From: Terfezia claveryi
Lineage: Eukaryota > Ascomycota > Pezizomycetes > Pezizales > Pezizaceae
Direction: 5' to 3'
Assembly: GCA_015179025.1 (NCBI GenBank)
Contig: WHUX01000007.1
Location: 682,001-746,000 of the forward strand
DNA: 64,000 nt
Positions 20,201-31,783 of the stretch are shown piece by piece. The position numbers were made by a program, and so were the translations under genes. Below the pieces are notes generated by a model. It did no database searches. It had not been told where the DNA came from and saw nothing but the letters and a program-made list of their open reading frames with translations. Every line of letters starts with the position of its first letter. The stretch's first letter is position 1.

Positions 20201-21081
20201 CGATCGTGTCTGACCGTGGCCCTCAGTTCACCTCGGACTTTTGGAGAGCCTTCTGCGAGCTTCTGGGGATTAAAGTGCGCTTGTCAACGGCATATCACCC
20301 CCAGACGGACGGCCAATCAGAGAGAATGAACGCCATCATGGAGCAGTATCTGCGGGCCTTCGTCAACTACCAGCAGGATAACTGGGTTTCGTTGCTGGCA
20401 ACCTGTGAATTCGCCGCCAACAACCAATTCTCGGAGTCCTTGAAAACCTCCCCCTTCCTGGCTAATTACGGCTGGCACCCCCGGTTCGTGGATGCCCTAA
20501 GGCCCCTGCAAAAAGCTCACCCCCCAGCTAAGGAGTTTGCGGTTGGAATCGCTGAACTCCACCGTACCCTGAAAGCCGAGCTGGGATATGCGCAGGCCCG
20601 GCAAGCTGAGTATGCCAATGGATCAAGGTTGCCAGCCCCCCGATACCAGCCAGGAGACAAGGTTTGGCTCTCCAGCCGCCATTTCCGGACAGAACGCCCT
20701 TCCCGCAAGCTTGACCATAAGTTCCTGGGTCCCTTCGAAGTGCTGGGGGCCGTGGGCACTCACGCTTACCGCCTGAGGTTCCCCAGAGACATCAAACGCC
20801 ACCCAGTTGTCCATGTCTCCGAGATCGAGCCCTCCGTGGACGACCCTCTCCCCGGCCAGAAACACCCTCCACCTCCCCCCGTGGTTATCGAAGGTGAGGA
20901 GGAATGGGAGGTAGAGGAAGTGCTGGACTCCCGAAGAAGGTATGGGCACCTGCAATATAAGGTCAAATGGCTGGGAGATGAGGAGACGACCTGGCAACCA
21001 GCGGAGGACCTGGAAAATGCACAGGACTTGGTCACCCTGTTCCACCAGCGTTACCCCCGGAAGCCTCGCCCCAGCCAATGA
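17251..21081 (+). pseudogene. GA-3 pol (protease, RT, RNase H, integrase, chromodomain)
   Basis: Protease has SALIDCGASG (Asp at 17380). A proline-rich linker of repeated PPV lies at about 17800-17900. RT starts near 18150 and carries [12 protein letters not shown], then YLDD intact at 18616-18627. RNase H begins at METDASDY (about 19054). An Ala/Glu repeat linker lies at 19500-19620. The integrase has an H2C2 finger (HHDTLVAGH...CHVCKRAKP) and D20032, D20212, E20320, spaced as D-35-E. A chromodomain (WEVEEVLDSRRRYG, YKVKWLG, TTWQPAEDL) is at about 20900-21050. One TGA at 18493-18495 (CGA elsewhere) splits it; the downstream 852-residue part is intact. Confidence 0.93.
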
Positions 21082-21263
21082 TGTTCTTGTGGTCCTGGAA
21101 TTGGTTATTAGGGTTGTTATTGTCGTTGTTGTTGGGATTATTGTTGGTACGTACTTCCGGCGTTGGGGTTATGTTATGGGTTATTGGTTTAGTCGCCTGT
21201 TTTGTTTGTTTGTTTTTGTCTTGCCTTTCGCCTTGTCTTTCGTTGCTGGGGCTCCGAGCCTAA
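21078..21263 (+). CDS. Small hydrophobic ORF after GA-3 pol (doubtful)
   Basis: 61 codons whose ATG overlaps the pol TGA as ATGA. The product is almost entirely Leu/Val/Gly and would span a membrane once or twice. The start ATGAT.TTCTTGTC is recognisable in GA-4 and GA-5, but both have early stops. It may simply be T-rich 3' untranslated DNA before the purine tract. Confidence 0.2.
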   Translation: MMFLWSWNWLLGLLLSLLLGLLLVRTSGVGVMLWVIGLVACFVCLFLSCLSPCLSLLGLRA

Positions 21264-21274
21264 AGGGGGGATAG
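21261..21274 (+). other. GA-3 polypurine tract
   Basis: TAAAGGGGGGATAG directly precedes the TG of the 3' LTR. The same tract abuts the 3' LTR in GA-1, GA-2, GA-4 and GA-5. Confidence 0.85.
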
Positions 21275-21884
21275 TGTCACAACCATCCTTTCCTAGCCGG
21301 GTTTGAGAGTCAGACGGGATTCCGTCCGACTCTCGTTATTGTTGATTGTAGTCTTGATTTGACACTCGAACAGGCTTGTTCGGGTGTCGTCGATAGGTGA
21401 TTGTTATCTTAGCTTCCGAGATAGGAATCTCGGGAAGCTTATTCCTTCTACGGCCTTGGCCTGGAATCATGTATATATATCTTCGTCCCTCCGCCCTCTC
21501 GTTGGATCCCCATCCAACGTCTTGTATACCCAATACAGGACCTTGCTTCCCCCAGCGCTTGTGCACCTCCCTTGTGCACATCCTTGTCTCGAACAAACAA
21601 CTCTGCAGTACAGCTGCCTCCCTTGACACACGCGGCAACTGCCTCCGCGTGTCTCGTGTCTCTTGTCTCTTGCCTCTTGCCTCTTGCCTCTTGCCTCTTG
21701 CCTCTTGCCTCTTGCCTCTTGCCTCTTGCCTCTTGCCTCTTGCCTCTTGCCTCTTGCCTCTTGCCCTTGCCCCCGTCTCAGTCTTCCCCCGATCACACAC
21801 GTAGCGCTCCTACGTGTGCGATTGCCCCTTGCCACTTCCCCGGCGTACCCCTTGGTCGCCTTGTTCCCCAGAGCCCTCGTTACA
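21275..21884 (+). repeat. GA-3 3' LTR (610 bp)
   Basis: Same as 15462-16050 apart from 14 instead of 11 TCTTGCC units (about 21668-21765) and a handful of mostly CpG-type transitions. It repeats ATCCAACGT at 21512-21520. Confidence 0.93.
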
Positions 21885-22520
21885 GTCACGAGTTCTTTTT
21901 CTGAATCGGTTTCTTCTGCGTCACTAATATTTTCCCAATTATCCAGTTCACTATAATCTGTAACTGATTCGCAGCTGACCTGAGTATATGCTAATCTTAT
22001 ACTATTTACTATAGTTCTAGATCCTTTCCATACACTTAGCTGGAATCGAGGAATATTTTCCGGTTGGATAGTAACTGGTTCCTGATGGGCAGGAATTATT
22101 GCTCGCACTTTGCTGAGAGCAGGTTCTCCTAGTATCATGTCCCATCCAGTCAAATGAGCTACATAGAATGTTCGTTCTTCTACATAACCTATCCAATCAA
22201 GTTTGATAGTACAAGCTTTGTCTATCATTCCTTTTGAGCCTTTAATTGCAGTACTTAACGATTTCTTCTCGATACTTTTAGTCAGTATTTTGTATAGGTG
22301 TACAAATTGAGAATTAATTAAGTCTCCTCCCTTCGTTTAGAGATCAATTAAAGCTAGTGTGGGGTGTTCGTTAGCTTTAACGAATACCTTGCTAAAATCT
22401 GGTACCTGTCTTGACAAGGGTCGTTCCTTGATTTTATCCTTATTGTTTTTATCCCTGTTGGCTATCGGCATAGCTAAATCTTGTGCAGCTGTACGCATGG
22501 GTACCTAATTTTTTCGTTTC
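21885..22520 (-). pseudogene. GB-1 pol: protease region
   Basis: The right-hand continuation of GB-1 pol after GA-3. The minus strand has ALIDL, a stop, TKGGDLINSQFVHLY at about 22330-22370 (catalytic Asp followed by L-Q in GB-2; the Q codon is TAA here). Then come AIKGSKGMIDKACTIKLDW and FYVAHLTGWDMILG, the flap and C-terminal half of a retropepsin-like fold, and an acidic linker (DNWENISDAEETDSE) running into RT. Frame and order match the uninterrupted GB-2 copy. Confidence 0.8.
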
Positions 22521-24270
22521 CTACAGTCCTTGTAGGAGTGTCCAGGGTTCCAACACCATAGACATTTCTTGTCTCTAATTAATTGCATCTTCGTCTTCTG
22601 ATCCAATTTTTTTGTGATGGTGTCCCAATCTGAGTCCTTCCGATTTTCTGTGTTGGGTTTGGTGTTGGGATTGCTGCTAGGATTAAATCCTGATTTTTGT
22701 CATTGATTCTGGTCCCTGCGTGGACCGTGACTTTGATTTTTATTCCGAGGGTGTTGTCGTCGGGATGTATTTGTTGTGGATGGTAGGGCAATATTCTTCT
22801 TGGAAGCTTCATATGACTCCGCTTGATGCACGAGCTGATCATATGACCATTCTTCTTTAATTAATGGAATTAATGTAGCTGACATATATGGCAGCAGGTG
22901 ATTAAGAAACTTTCTTCTTTTTACTTCCTCGATATTGATTGTTTGCTATCCTTGTCAATTAATTTGATTTGCATTTCAGTAAGCCAGTTGGCAAACTGTT
23001 TGATTCCCATGTGACGTCCGTCCTTGTATGGTGTAGCTGTCTCCCATCGTTTCCACAAAATGTCCTTACTAGTAGAGGGTATCAGAAAATCCCTTAGCGC
23101 TAGTATGAAACCAAAGAATGTTGCATTCTTTCCTTTTTCTCTTAGGAACTGATTATAAGTAGTGAGCGCGCTTCCTTCCATTCTGAATCCAACAATTTCC
23201 AGAGCTGAAGCGCCTTCTAAATCTATTCTTTTGAGAACAAACTAACGTTGCATTGCTGTGGCCCAAGAGTCAAAATATTATGAGTCTTGCCATTTTTTGT
23301 CTTCTCCTCTTAATTTTTCTGGCATATCAATCTTTATTCCTTTTAAAGCATTCGTTGCTTTATGGTTACCCGTTGTAACCATTCCTGTTGTAGATTCCCA
23401 TTGCTGGTGTTCAACTGACTTTCCTCGTTTGGGTTTTCTTTTAAGAGTTTGACTTGCAACTGACGATGCCTTATCAGAGTCCGAGCTATCATCTCTGCTA
23501 TCATCGGGGTCTCGTCCTCCTCCTTATGTTTTCTACTTCTGTTGGTCTAGTCCTGTATCTAGATCATCATCGTCTTCTGGTAATTCTATATCTTCTGGTG
23601 GTTGGTCTTTGTCGTCTAGTTCTTTGGCTGACCCAGTCCTCCTTTCTGGTGTCTCAGGTACTTGACCTTTGCCTTTCGATTGATCTTTTGGTGTTCTCAG
23701 GAACGCTCCTGGAAGTTCTTTGCTAGGATTGAAAAAATCCTCCGCGGTATGTACTGATTCTTCTAGATGAGTGCTGCTCATCATGAATGCCATTATTTCT
23801 TCCCAGTTATTTATTACCCAATTCGGTTTTCTTAAAAGTGGTACAACAGGTTTCCTTAATTCTTTACTTAAAAATGCGTTCATTTCTAAGTCTTCTTCTT
23901 TGAATGGGTAAGTTGTTAGCCATAAGTAGTGTTTTGCTACCGCTTCCATTAAGAGTCGAGTATCATCAGGATGATACTGTTGGGCATGTCCCATTGAGCG
24001 AGTATATTTCAAAATCTCCTCAATTGTTGGAAGATGTCTGTCCCAAAATTCTTCTGGTGCGAGAGGTAAAGCCATACTAAAATATAGTTTGGTTCCTGCT
24101 CTACCTGGTTCTCCTAATTCTATATCCATGTGCAGATTTATTTCCCCTTCCGTGTTAGGAACTATAAATCTGGTCTTTCTGGGAGTTTCTTCTACTAATT
24201 TCTTAATATCTTCGGGTAACATAGTTAACCGTCTCGACCTCTTAGTCTTCTTACTAAGTTCAGATGCCAT
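22521..24270 (-). pseudogene. GB-1 gag
   Basis: ATG at 24270 (MASELSKKTKRSRR). A 245-codon N-terminal frame has an acidic tail (about 23540-23620). The capsid-like part contains EIVGFRMEGSALTTYNQF and LPPYMSATLIPLIKEEW. A CCHC knuckle CLWCWNPGHSYKDC lies at 22523-22564. Stops: TAG 23533-23535, TAG 23242-23244 and TGA 22700-22702, plus a 1-nt deletion near 22930. The stops at 23242 and 22700 are also in GB-2. Its ATG is 1 bp from the ATG of the antisense ORF. Confidence 0.82.
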
Positions 24271-24271
24271 T

Positions 24272-24874
24272 ATGTCTGATTTCGTCGTCTGTCTGTAACC
24301 AAATGCAGCTGGTTATGCGATACAATCGTCGAGTTACTTTTCTTCTTTGGCACCTTTCTGTGCTGATAGTGTGGTGGCTGATGATCCTTATGATCTCCGT
24401 TCGACTGATGGTTCTGTTGGCTCGGTGGCTCACGCGGCTGGTGAGGCTGGATGTCAGCATCCTGATGTTTCTTATGGTCCTGGTTTTTCTTTGTCTACTG
24501 GTCTAGAATCTAGTTCTAGTTCTTCCGGCAAGAGTGTCACATTTTCTGATTGGTGTGTTGAGGTAGACGTTGGGGGCACAGAGGTATTGGTAGAGATGTC
24601 TGGGCCTAAGGAAGGTTCTGATGGAGGTAATTCTTTTCTAGAGGAAATGGCTGCAGTAGAGGCAGCGAGATTTGAGCCTTGGAATTGTGACGCTTAGTTG
24701 TTTAGACCAATTATTTCTGGGACCTGGGGGGCCGGTTTTTCAATGGTGTACTGGATTTATAGGCACAGATGTAATGGCGGTTGCCAGGAGTGCAAGATGA
24801 GTTGTCGATCTTATTGGGAAAAGTGTTGTGAACGAGGGTGGGATTGTTTAATGTGGGATACCACTGCCCGTTAG
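24272..24874 (+). pseudogene. GB-1 antisense ORF upstream of gag
   Basis: A 603-bp frame opposite to the element, the damaged twin of the intact ORF in GB-2. It has two stops: TAA near 24296 (CAA in GB-2) and TAG near 24696 (TGG in GB-2). No indel separates the copies. The C-terminus is Cys-rich: CNGGCQECKMSC, then CC and C. I recognise no family. ATGs of this frame and of gag are back-to-back with one base between. Confidence 0.65.
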
Positions 24875-25103
24875 AGCTCTGCTTAGCTTGCTTCTAAGTC
24901 TTTTGTTGATGTACTGCAGTTGAGAGTCTGATGTCTCGTTTGTTGGATTTTGTTGGCTAGCTACTAGTTGAATAACGATATCGATTTTATATGTGCACTT
25001 GGGTGTCGAATTGCATACACTTGCGTGAGTGTAATAAAGGTATCCGAAGGTTGATCAGGCCTTGGATTTAAGAGTAAAGATTAGGTAAGTAAGTTAAAAA
25101 AAA

Positions 25104-25781
25104 TGTAATAAATGGTACTAGACAGTATTCATTCGGTACCGTTTATACAATCTATATCCGTAGGCACAGACGTTTGTGTATTTCAGTTCTGCTGAGGTAA
25201 ACCTCAGAAGGGTAGGGAGATTACTATATAGGACATTCCCGAAGGGAACAGTAATTAACTGGTGTAATCTATCTTATATGATTTGTGCTTCTCTAAGCTA
25301 TATGATCTTGATCTGATCGGAATATAGGCTTGCTTGCTCTGAGTGCTTGCTTGGTTGCTTCTTATCTTTCTGTGGATTCCAGAGGGAATCCAGCGGCCTA
25401 TTTATACTTGTCTGAGATCTGATGACTAAGAAATAAATACAATAAAGGGTGGCATACCAGAAGGCAGTGCACTGTACAAAAAGGGTCATGTGGCCATAGT
25501 AATGAGTCACACGCCTTAAACAATGGTCATGTGGCCATAGTAATGAGTCACACACCTTAAACAGAGGTCACACGGCCATAATGAGGGTGTCTTCATATGG
25601 CAAGTGCCATGGAACTTCCCATGGCAAATTTCGCGTGCTATGGACGCTTATAAAGCAATAGGAGGTGGTAGAAGGCTAGTCCTTCAACCGAGAGGCTTAG
25701 TTACATAACATAGTAGTAATATAGGAAATACAAAAGTATATAATCAATTATATTAGCAATGAAACAACGTTCTCCATTACA
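25104..25781 (-). repeat. GB-1 5' LTR (678 bp)
   Basis: Same family as 10379-11057. The inner end has CATTTATTACA on the element strand, followed by seven to eight T and AACTTACTTACC. No tRNA primer site is recognised. TGCTA follows at 25782. Confidence 0.92.
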
Positions 25782-25786
25782 TGCTA

Positions 25787-27704
25787 ACACCTCATAGGGG
25801 CCTAGGAACTTGTGATCCAACTTACGAGAGGGTCATTCTGTCCGGAAGTGTCTGCTAGAGAGCCATACCTTGTCTCTTGGTTGGTATTTGGGGGCTGGTA
25901 ACCTAGACCCATTAGCGTATTCTGCTTGCCTGACCTGAGCATAACCTAACTCAGTCTTTAGGGTAGAGTGGAGTTCAGAAATCTGCGTGGCGAACTCCTT
26001 GGCTGGGGCATTCTCCCTGGCCTTGCGCAGAAATGCTAGGGAGTCTACGCACCGAGGGTGCCAGCCATAATTGGCCAGGAATGGGGACGTTTTCAGCGAC
26101 TCGGAGAACTGGTTGTTGGCGGCAAATTCGTAGGTTGCTAGCAATGAAACCTAGTTGTTCTGCTGGTAGCTGACGAAGGCCCACAGATACTGTTCCATAA
26201 TCGCATTCATCCTTTCTGATTGGCCGTCTGTCTGGGGGTGGTAAGCTGTTGACAGACGAACTTTAATTCCCAGAAGTTCGCAGAAGGCTTGCCAGAATTC
26301 TGAGGTAAACTGAGGGCTACGGTTGGACACGATCGATTCAGGGAGGCTATGGTATCGGAATACATTATTGAGGTAGAGGTTGGCTAACTCCGGAGCAGAG
26401 CAGGTATCCCGGCAAGGTATAACATGCCTCATCTTCGTCAACTGATCCACCACCATTAGGATGGCATTAAATCCTGAGTCCTTCGGCAACCCAGTTACAA
26501 AGTCCATGGTCAGGTGTTGCCAGGGCTGATCCAGGATCTCCAGGGGCTTCAAGGTTCCATAGGGGGCATGACGAGTGGGTTTTGTATGCTTGCAGATATA
26601 GCAGTTCCATATGTACTGTTCTACCTTCTTTCACTGGTCAATCCATGTGTATTGTCTCGCTAGTAGTTCTAACTTCTTAGCCACTCCAGGGTGACCTGCA
26701 GCCAGGGTATTATGGTGTTCCTTGATCAGCTGCATCTGCAGCTCCCCTTCAGGTATATAGAGCCGATCTAGGTAGTATAGGAGGCCGTCCTGAGTGGTGC
26801 ACTCAGCTAGGGAAATCTTGGTATAACGGTGCTGTCCAGACTCCACTGCGGTAATTATATCCTTAACTAGGTCGTCCTCCATATATGCCTGTTGTATCTG
26901 CAGAAGGAGATCTGCTCCAGGGTTCGCTTCAGCTTTAGCATCAGTATCAACATCAGCATCAGCATCAGCATCAGCATCAGCATCAGCATCAGCATCAGCA
27001 TGGCTATTGGCCGCCAGGTCGAGATTTTCAGGTTTCAGAACCACCTGATTTTGGTACTTCAGCCTTTCATCCCCTCCTTTAAGGAGATCCCTGATCTCTT
27101 GGTCAGTACATCCGGCTTACCCCCAGCTTTTCCAGGCCGATACTTGATTTTGAAGTTGAATCGAGATAAGAACTCCGACCACCTAGCCTGCCATCAGTTC
27201 AGCAGCTTAGTGGTGGTGAAGTACTCAAGATTCTTATAATCCAATAGCACCTCGATGATCCCCTTGGCTGACTCCAGGTGAGGCCTCCATTCCTTAAAAG
27301 CTCGGACAATGGCCATTAATTCCTTATCATAGATCTCGTAATTACACTCCGCCAGGGAGTGCTTTTTGGAGAAATAGGCCACCGGGTGGAGGACTCCATT
27401 GACATACTGGGACAGGATTCCGGCGGAGACATAGTCGGAGGCATCCGTTTCCACGATACACTCGCTATCGGAATCAAAGTGAGCTAGTATGGGTGCTAAG
27501 CAGAAGGCTTCCTTGAGGTTCTGGAAGGCAGATTGGGCTTCTGGACTCCAGTGGAATCACTGGTCCTTTTTGGTCAAGGCTATGAGGGGGGCTATGATCT
27601 TGGAATATCCTAGAATGAACCATCGGTAAAAGTTAGCAAATCCCAGGAAGGCCTGGACATCCTTGAGATTTGCTGGGATTTCCCATTCCTGAATGGCAGT
27701 GACC
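25787..27704 (-). pseudogene. GA-2 pol: RNase H and integrase
   Basis: The minus strand runs from GA-2 RT end (LGFANFYR at about 27640) through RNase H ([14 protein letters not shown] at 27454), an Ala-Asp repeat linker (about 26930-27000), the integrase zinc region (HHNTLAAGHPGVAK; the CxxC end is mutated) and the core with MDFVTGLPKD, a second position SNRSPQF where the catalytic Asp is Asn, and DGQSERMN. Stops occur near 26151, 26631, 27194 and 25833. Clearly dead. Confidence 0.87.
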
Positions 27705-30248
27705 ATTAGCAAAAAAAATATTCGCGTCATGTGTCTTCCTGTGCGTCGGACGCACAGGACGCATAGGACAGGAACTTACAATCAGGATGCCAAACGCTTG
27801 GTGCACCAGCGTCGGGACGCAACACTCGTGCGCACTAGCGTCGGGATGCAATACTCATGCGCACCAGCGTCGGGATGCAACACTCATGCGCACCAGCACC
27901 CAGGACGCAACACAAGTGTGCTCCCACGCCTGGGATGCAACAGAAGCATGCTACCACGTCTTGGACGCAACATGAGACGGGCTGCTCGTCCCCAACGCTA
28001 TAGGTTCCACGTCTGGCGTTGCTGAACCAGGGCCCCAAATCGCTCTCTTCTACAATGCATACTCGCTCACCGCTTGCATCTATGACGCTCTAACATCAGC
28101 CAGCTACGTACCACTATTGCAGCCATTGAATATGCATGGAGCAGAAATATCCATTGTATTCGCTAAAATTATATACACAGAAGTATTGAGCAATAGATAT
28201 ATATATAGAACGTGCAATCACTGCTTCAATCGCTTTAACACTCGCTCTAATACTCGCTCCAATACTCGCTCTAATACTCGCTCTAATACTCGATCCAATA
28301 CTCGCTCTAATACTCGCTCTAATACTCGCTCCAATACTTGCTCTAATACTCACTTTAATACTCGCCATAATACTCGCTCCAATAGTCACTCTAATGCTAG
28401 CTGTAATGTGCTGGGATAGAGAGCGAAGGGAAAATGCACGGGGAAGGGAGGTATATATACAGGAAAACGATAGTTGCCAAGGCCGACTACTAAGGCCGAC
28501 AATTTAGACTTTCCGAAGACAATGAGATAAGGGATAATAAGAGAAGTGGCATGACAGTAATCAATGGTGCTCAGCCCCCTTTTGCCCGCGGGTGCCGTAC
28601 TATTCAATGCCTGGCCTGGAAATAGTCATATTGGGCAATCGTAGTCGTGGTATTGCGATATGTGCGGAGTTCACGCTTTGTTATATATTTCGTAGGAATT
28701 CATGCATTCGTAGGCTTATATATATATATGCGCGAGAAACTCATGCTTTTGGAGACTTATATATATATATGCGAGAAACACATGCTTTTGGAGACATATA
28801 AGCCCGCGAATACATGGATTTCTCGCATATATGTATATATATGTCTCCAAAAGCACGAGTTTCTCGCACATATATATATATATATGCACGCGAATATATG
28901 GATTTCTCCCATATATATATATATGTCCCTAAAAGCATGAGTTTCTCGCACATATATATATAAGTCTCCAAAAGCACGAGTTTCTCGCACATATATATAT
29001 ATATATGCACGCGAATGCATGGATTTCTCGCATATATATATATATGTCCCCAAAAGCATGAGTTCTCGCATATATATATATATGTCCCCAAGAGCATGAG
29101 TTTCTCACACATATATATATAAGTCTCCAAAAGCACGAGTTTCTCGCATATATATATATATATATGCCTGCGAATGCATGGATTTCTCGCATATATTCCA
29201 AAAGCACGAGTTTCTCGCACATATGTATATATATGCCCGGGAATGTATGGATTTCTCGCATATATATATATATATGTCCCCAAAAGTACGAGTTTCTTGC
29301 ATATATATATATATATGCCCGTGAATGCATGAATTCCAACGAAACATATCACAAAGTGTGAACTCCGCACATATCTCCATACAATGACTACGATTTCCCA
29401 ATATGACTATTTACAGGCCAGGCATTGAATAGTATGGCACCCGTGGGCGAAAGGGGGCTGAGCGCCATTGATCACTGTCATGCCACTTCTCTTGTTATCC
29501 CTTATCTCATTGTCTTCGGAAAGTCTAAATTGTCGGCCTTACCAGTCGGCCTTGGCAACTATGGTTTTCCTGTATCTATACCTCCCTTCCCTGCGCATTT
29601 TCCCTTCACTGTCTATCCCAGCACATTACGGCTAGCATTAGAGTGACTATTGGAGCGAGTATTACGGCGAGTATTAGAGCGAGTATTAGAGCGAGTATTG
29701 GAGTGAGTATTAGAGTGAGTATTGGAGCGAGTATTAGAGCGAGTATTAGAGCGAGTGTTAGAGCGATTGGAGCAGCGATTACATGCTCTATATATATATC
29801 TATTAATCAATACTTCTGTATATATAATTATTAGCGAATACAATGGATATTTCCGCTGCATGCATATTCAATGGCTGCAATAGTGGCTACGTACCTGGCC
29901 GATGTTAGAGCGTCGTAGATGCAAGCTGGTAGCGGGTGTGCATTGTAGAAGAGAGTGATTTGGGGCCCTGGTTCAGCAACGCCAGACGTGGAACCTATAG
30001 TGTTAACAACCTCAATTGAGTTGAGGACGTGATGGCAATGAGCTCTGACATCCAGACGTTGAGCTTATGTCAACCACCATCCGGATGGCTTTTGGGGCCC
30101 CAATGGCGTCAGGACGCAGCGCGGGGCCCTAGTTGCGTCCGGATTGTAATGCAATACCCCGGGGCATCCGGACGCACAGGACGCACAAGACGCAAAATCG
30201 CATCCGGACGCTTGGTGGTGCGTCCTGACGCATATTTCTTTTTGCTGA
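27705..30248. mobile_element. Foldback-like insertion in GA-2 RT
   Basis: 2544 bp between TGACC duplications (27700-27704, 30249-30253), splitting the GA-2 RT codon run AKV/TAIQEW. The ends share AGCAAAAA and AAATAT as inverted repeats. Long inverted arms lie at about 27994-28745 and 29308-30005. Both arms carry a 12-bp tandem repeat (ACTCGCTCTAAT). The loop (about 28746-29307) is AT repeats alternating with GCGAGAAAC and GCATGGATTTCTCGC. A 31-bp tandem repeat (GCACCAGCGTCGGGATGCAA) is at about 27797-27960. There is no coding region. Confidence 0.8.
28230..28420. repeat. 12-bp tandem array, left foldback arm
   Basis: About fourteen imperfect copies of ACTCGCTCTAAT. The mirror array in the right arm is at about 29633-29780 on the other strand. 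The NTRS-repeat frames across it are a translation artefact. Confidence 0.85.
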
Positions 30249-31783
30249 TGACCTTGGCAGGGTCCATTCTAATACCTTTAGTGGTAATGATCAACCCTAG
30301 ATACTTAACCTCCTGCACATGGAACTTGCATTTCTCGGGCTTGAGGTACAACCCAGCTTGCTCCAGCTTCTCCAATACTTGCCGGACATGGATTTTGTGC
30401 TCTGATAGGGTATATGAATAGATTAGGATATCGTCTAGGTAAGCCATACAGAACACATCCAGGAAGTCTCATAGGGTGTCGTTAATAAAGTGTTGAAAGG
30501 AGACCGGGGCATTGGTTAATCCGAAGGGCATGACGTTGTACTCGAAGTAGCCATACCGGGTGCAGAAGGCCGTTTTCCACTCTTCACCTTCAGCTATTCA
30601 GACCAGGTTATAGGCTCCCCTCAAATCTAGTTTAGTGAACCATTTTGCCTTGGAGAGCCTGGCTAATGTTTCCTGGATCAGAGGTAGGGGATACCTGTTC
30701 TTGACCGTTATCTCGTTCAGGCCACGATAGTCCACACACAACTGAAGAGAGCCACCCGATTTTTTCACAAATAGCACAGGGGCACCCGCTGGAGAAGAGC
30801 TATGGTGAATGAAGCTCTTGTTGAGGTTTTCCTCCAGGTACTTCTTCAGGACCTCCAATTCCACTCGGGACATTCCATAGAGAGGGCCATAAGAGGGAGT
30901 TTTTCCTTCGATCAGCGGGATTGTGTGGTCGTATGGTCGGTAGGGGGCAAGCTTTTCCATAGCCTTTTCCGAGAATAGGTCAATAAACTCGTGGTATTCA
31001 TCTGGGACCATGGACTTCCATTCTTCTTTGGACCTTGTCTTGTTGATTTCCAGGTTTATATCATGTATAGAGAGGGCATGTGCCTTCAGCTTGTACCTCC
31101 TGGTGAGGTAAGCGAAAGCCCCTGCACCAATAAAGCTAACACTCAGGGGTTTTGGGGAAACAGGAGGAACAGGAACAGAAGCAGGAGGGTTGTCAACGTT
31201 GATATATGCAGTCTGGTGTACTACCTGGGCAGGGTCCTCTACCGGGGGGGTATTGCACATAACCCTTTAATGGCAGTTCGTGGAGTACCACAGTGCCTCT
31301 TGCAATACCTACTATTGAAAGTCAAGGTGTAAGAGCCAAAGTTAATGGAGACATCATGTATTCAGAGCCAAGGAATCCCTAGAACAATGGAGTATTTGAG
31401 CTTGGTCACAAACATCGGTAAACTCTCAGAATGGTCCCTAATGGCGCTGGGCAGGCAAGCAAGATCGGTGATAGCTCCAGAAGAGATTGGACGGCCATCA
31501 ATAACATCAAGACAGCAGGGGGTCTTGAGTTTGGCTGTTGGTATCGAATTTTTACTGACAAAGGTCTGATCAATGAAGGCCATTCCCGAAGCACCACAAT
31601 CTATGAGAGCTGATGTTACCACTGTTTTACCATTGAATTCAACAGTTATTGGTACTACAAAATGCTCGCCAAACAAGTGAGATTCATCAATAGACATAGA
31701 TGCAGGAACAGAAAAAGACGACAAAGACAAATGACCTAATGCAGGTCCCTTGCTAGTGTCAGTGACTAGGCAAGGGACAGGGC
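30249..31783 (-). pseudogene. GA-2 pol: protease and RT
   Basis: Protease with SALIDCGASGMAFIDQ (about 31600), cut by a stop at 31362-31364 before MHDV. The linker is short and proline-poor compared with GA-3 (about 31160-31220). RT has [21 protein letters not shown] (stop at 30598), MPFGLTNAP, another stop, and YLDDILIYS intact near 30430-30450. The frameshift heptamer lies at 31784-31790 on this strand, with its hairpin at 31745-31778. Confidence 0.88.

Larger units (their letters stand above)
15462..21884 (+). mobile_element. GA-3, best-preserved GA chromovirus, inserted in GB-1 RT
   Basis: 6423 bp between GTCAC duplications (15457-15461, 21885-21889). LTRs at 15462-16050 and 21275-21884 differ mainly by three 7-bp microsatellite units and about eight point changes by eye. 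It holds a self-complementary primer site, gag, a -1 frameshift signal, pol with a chromodomain and a purine tract. Only four in-frame stops are seen (three in gag, one in pol), all explicable as C-to-T or G-to-A, so it is one of the youngest insertions. Confidence 0.96.
10379..25781 (-). mobile_element. GB-1, second gypsy family, inserted in GA-2 integrase
   Basis: LTRs at 10379-11057 and 25104-25781 are flanked by TGCTA (10374-10378 and 25782-25786). From the right the element holds an antisense ORF, gag, protease, RT, RNase H, a zinc-knuckle module, integrase and a chromodomain. GA-3 lies inside it at 15462-21884. Allowing for one 1-nt deletion near 22930, gag, protease and RT share one frame, so the ancestor had a fused gag-pol ORF. 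Confidence 0.93.

Noticed and set aside
21668..21765. Regular short repeats resembling a CRISPR array
   Set aside because: The unit is 7 bp with no spacers, inside an LTR; a simple microsatellite in a eukaryotic genome.
28230..28420. NTRSNTRS-type repeat protein
   Set aside because: Artefact of a 12-bp tandem array that is mirrored in the other arm on the opposite strand.
28741..29370. Long frames rich in YIYI and CEK/REI repeats on the minus strand
   Set aside because: They are translations of the AT microsatellite and GCGAGAAAC repeats in the foldback loop; several frames are open on both strands at once.
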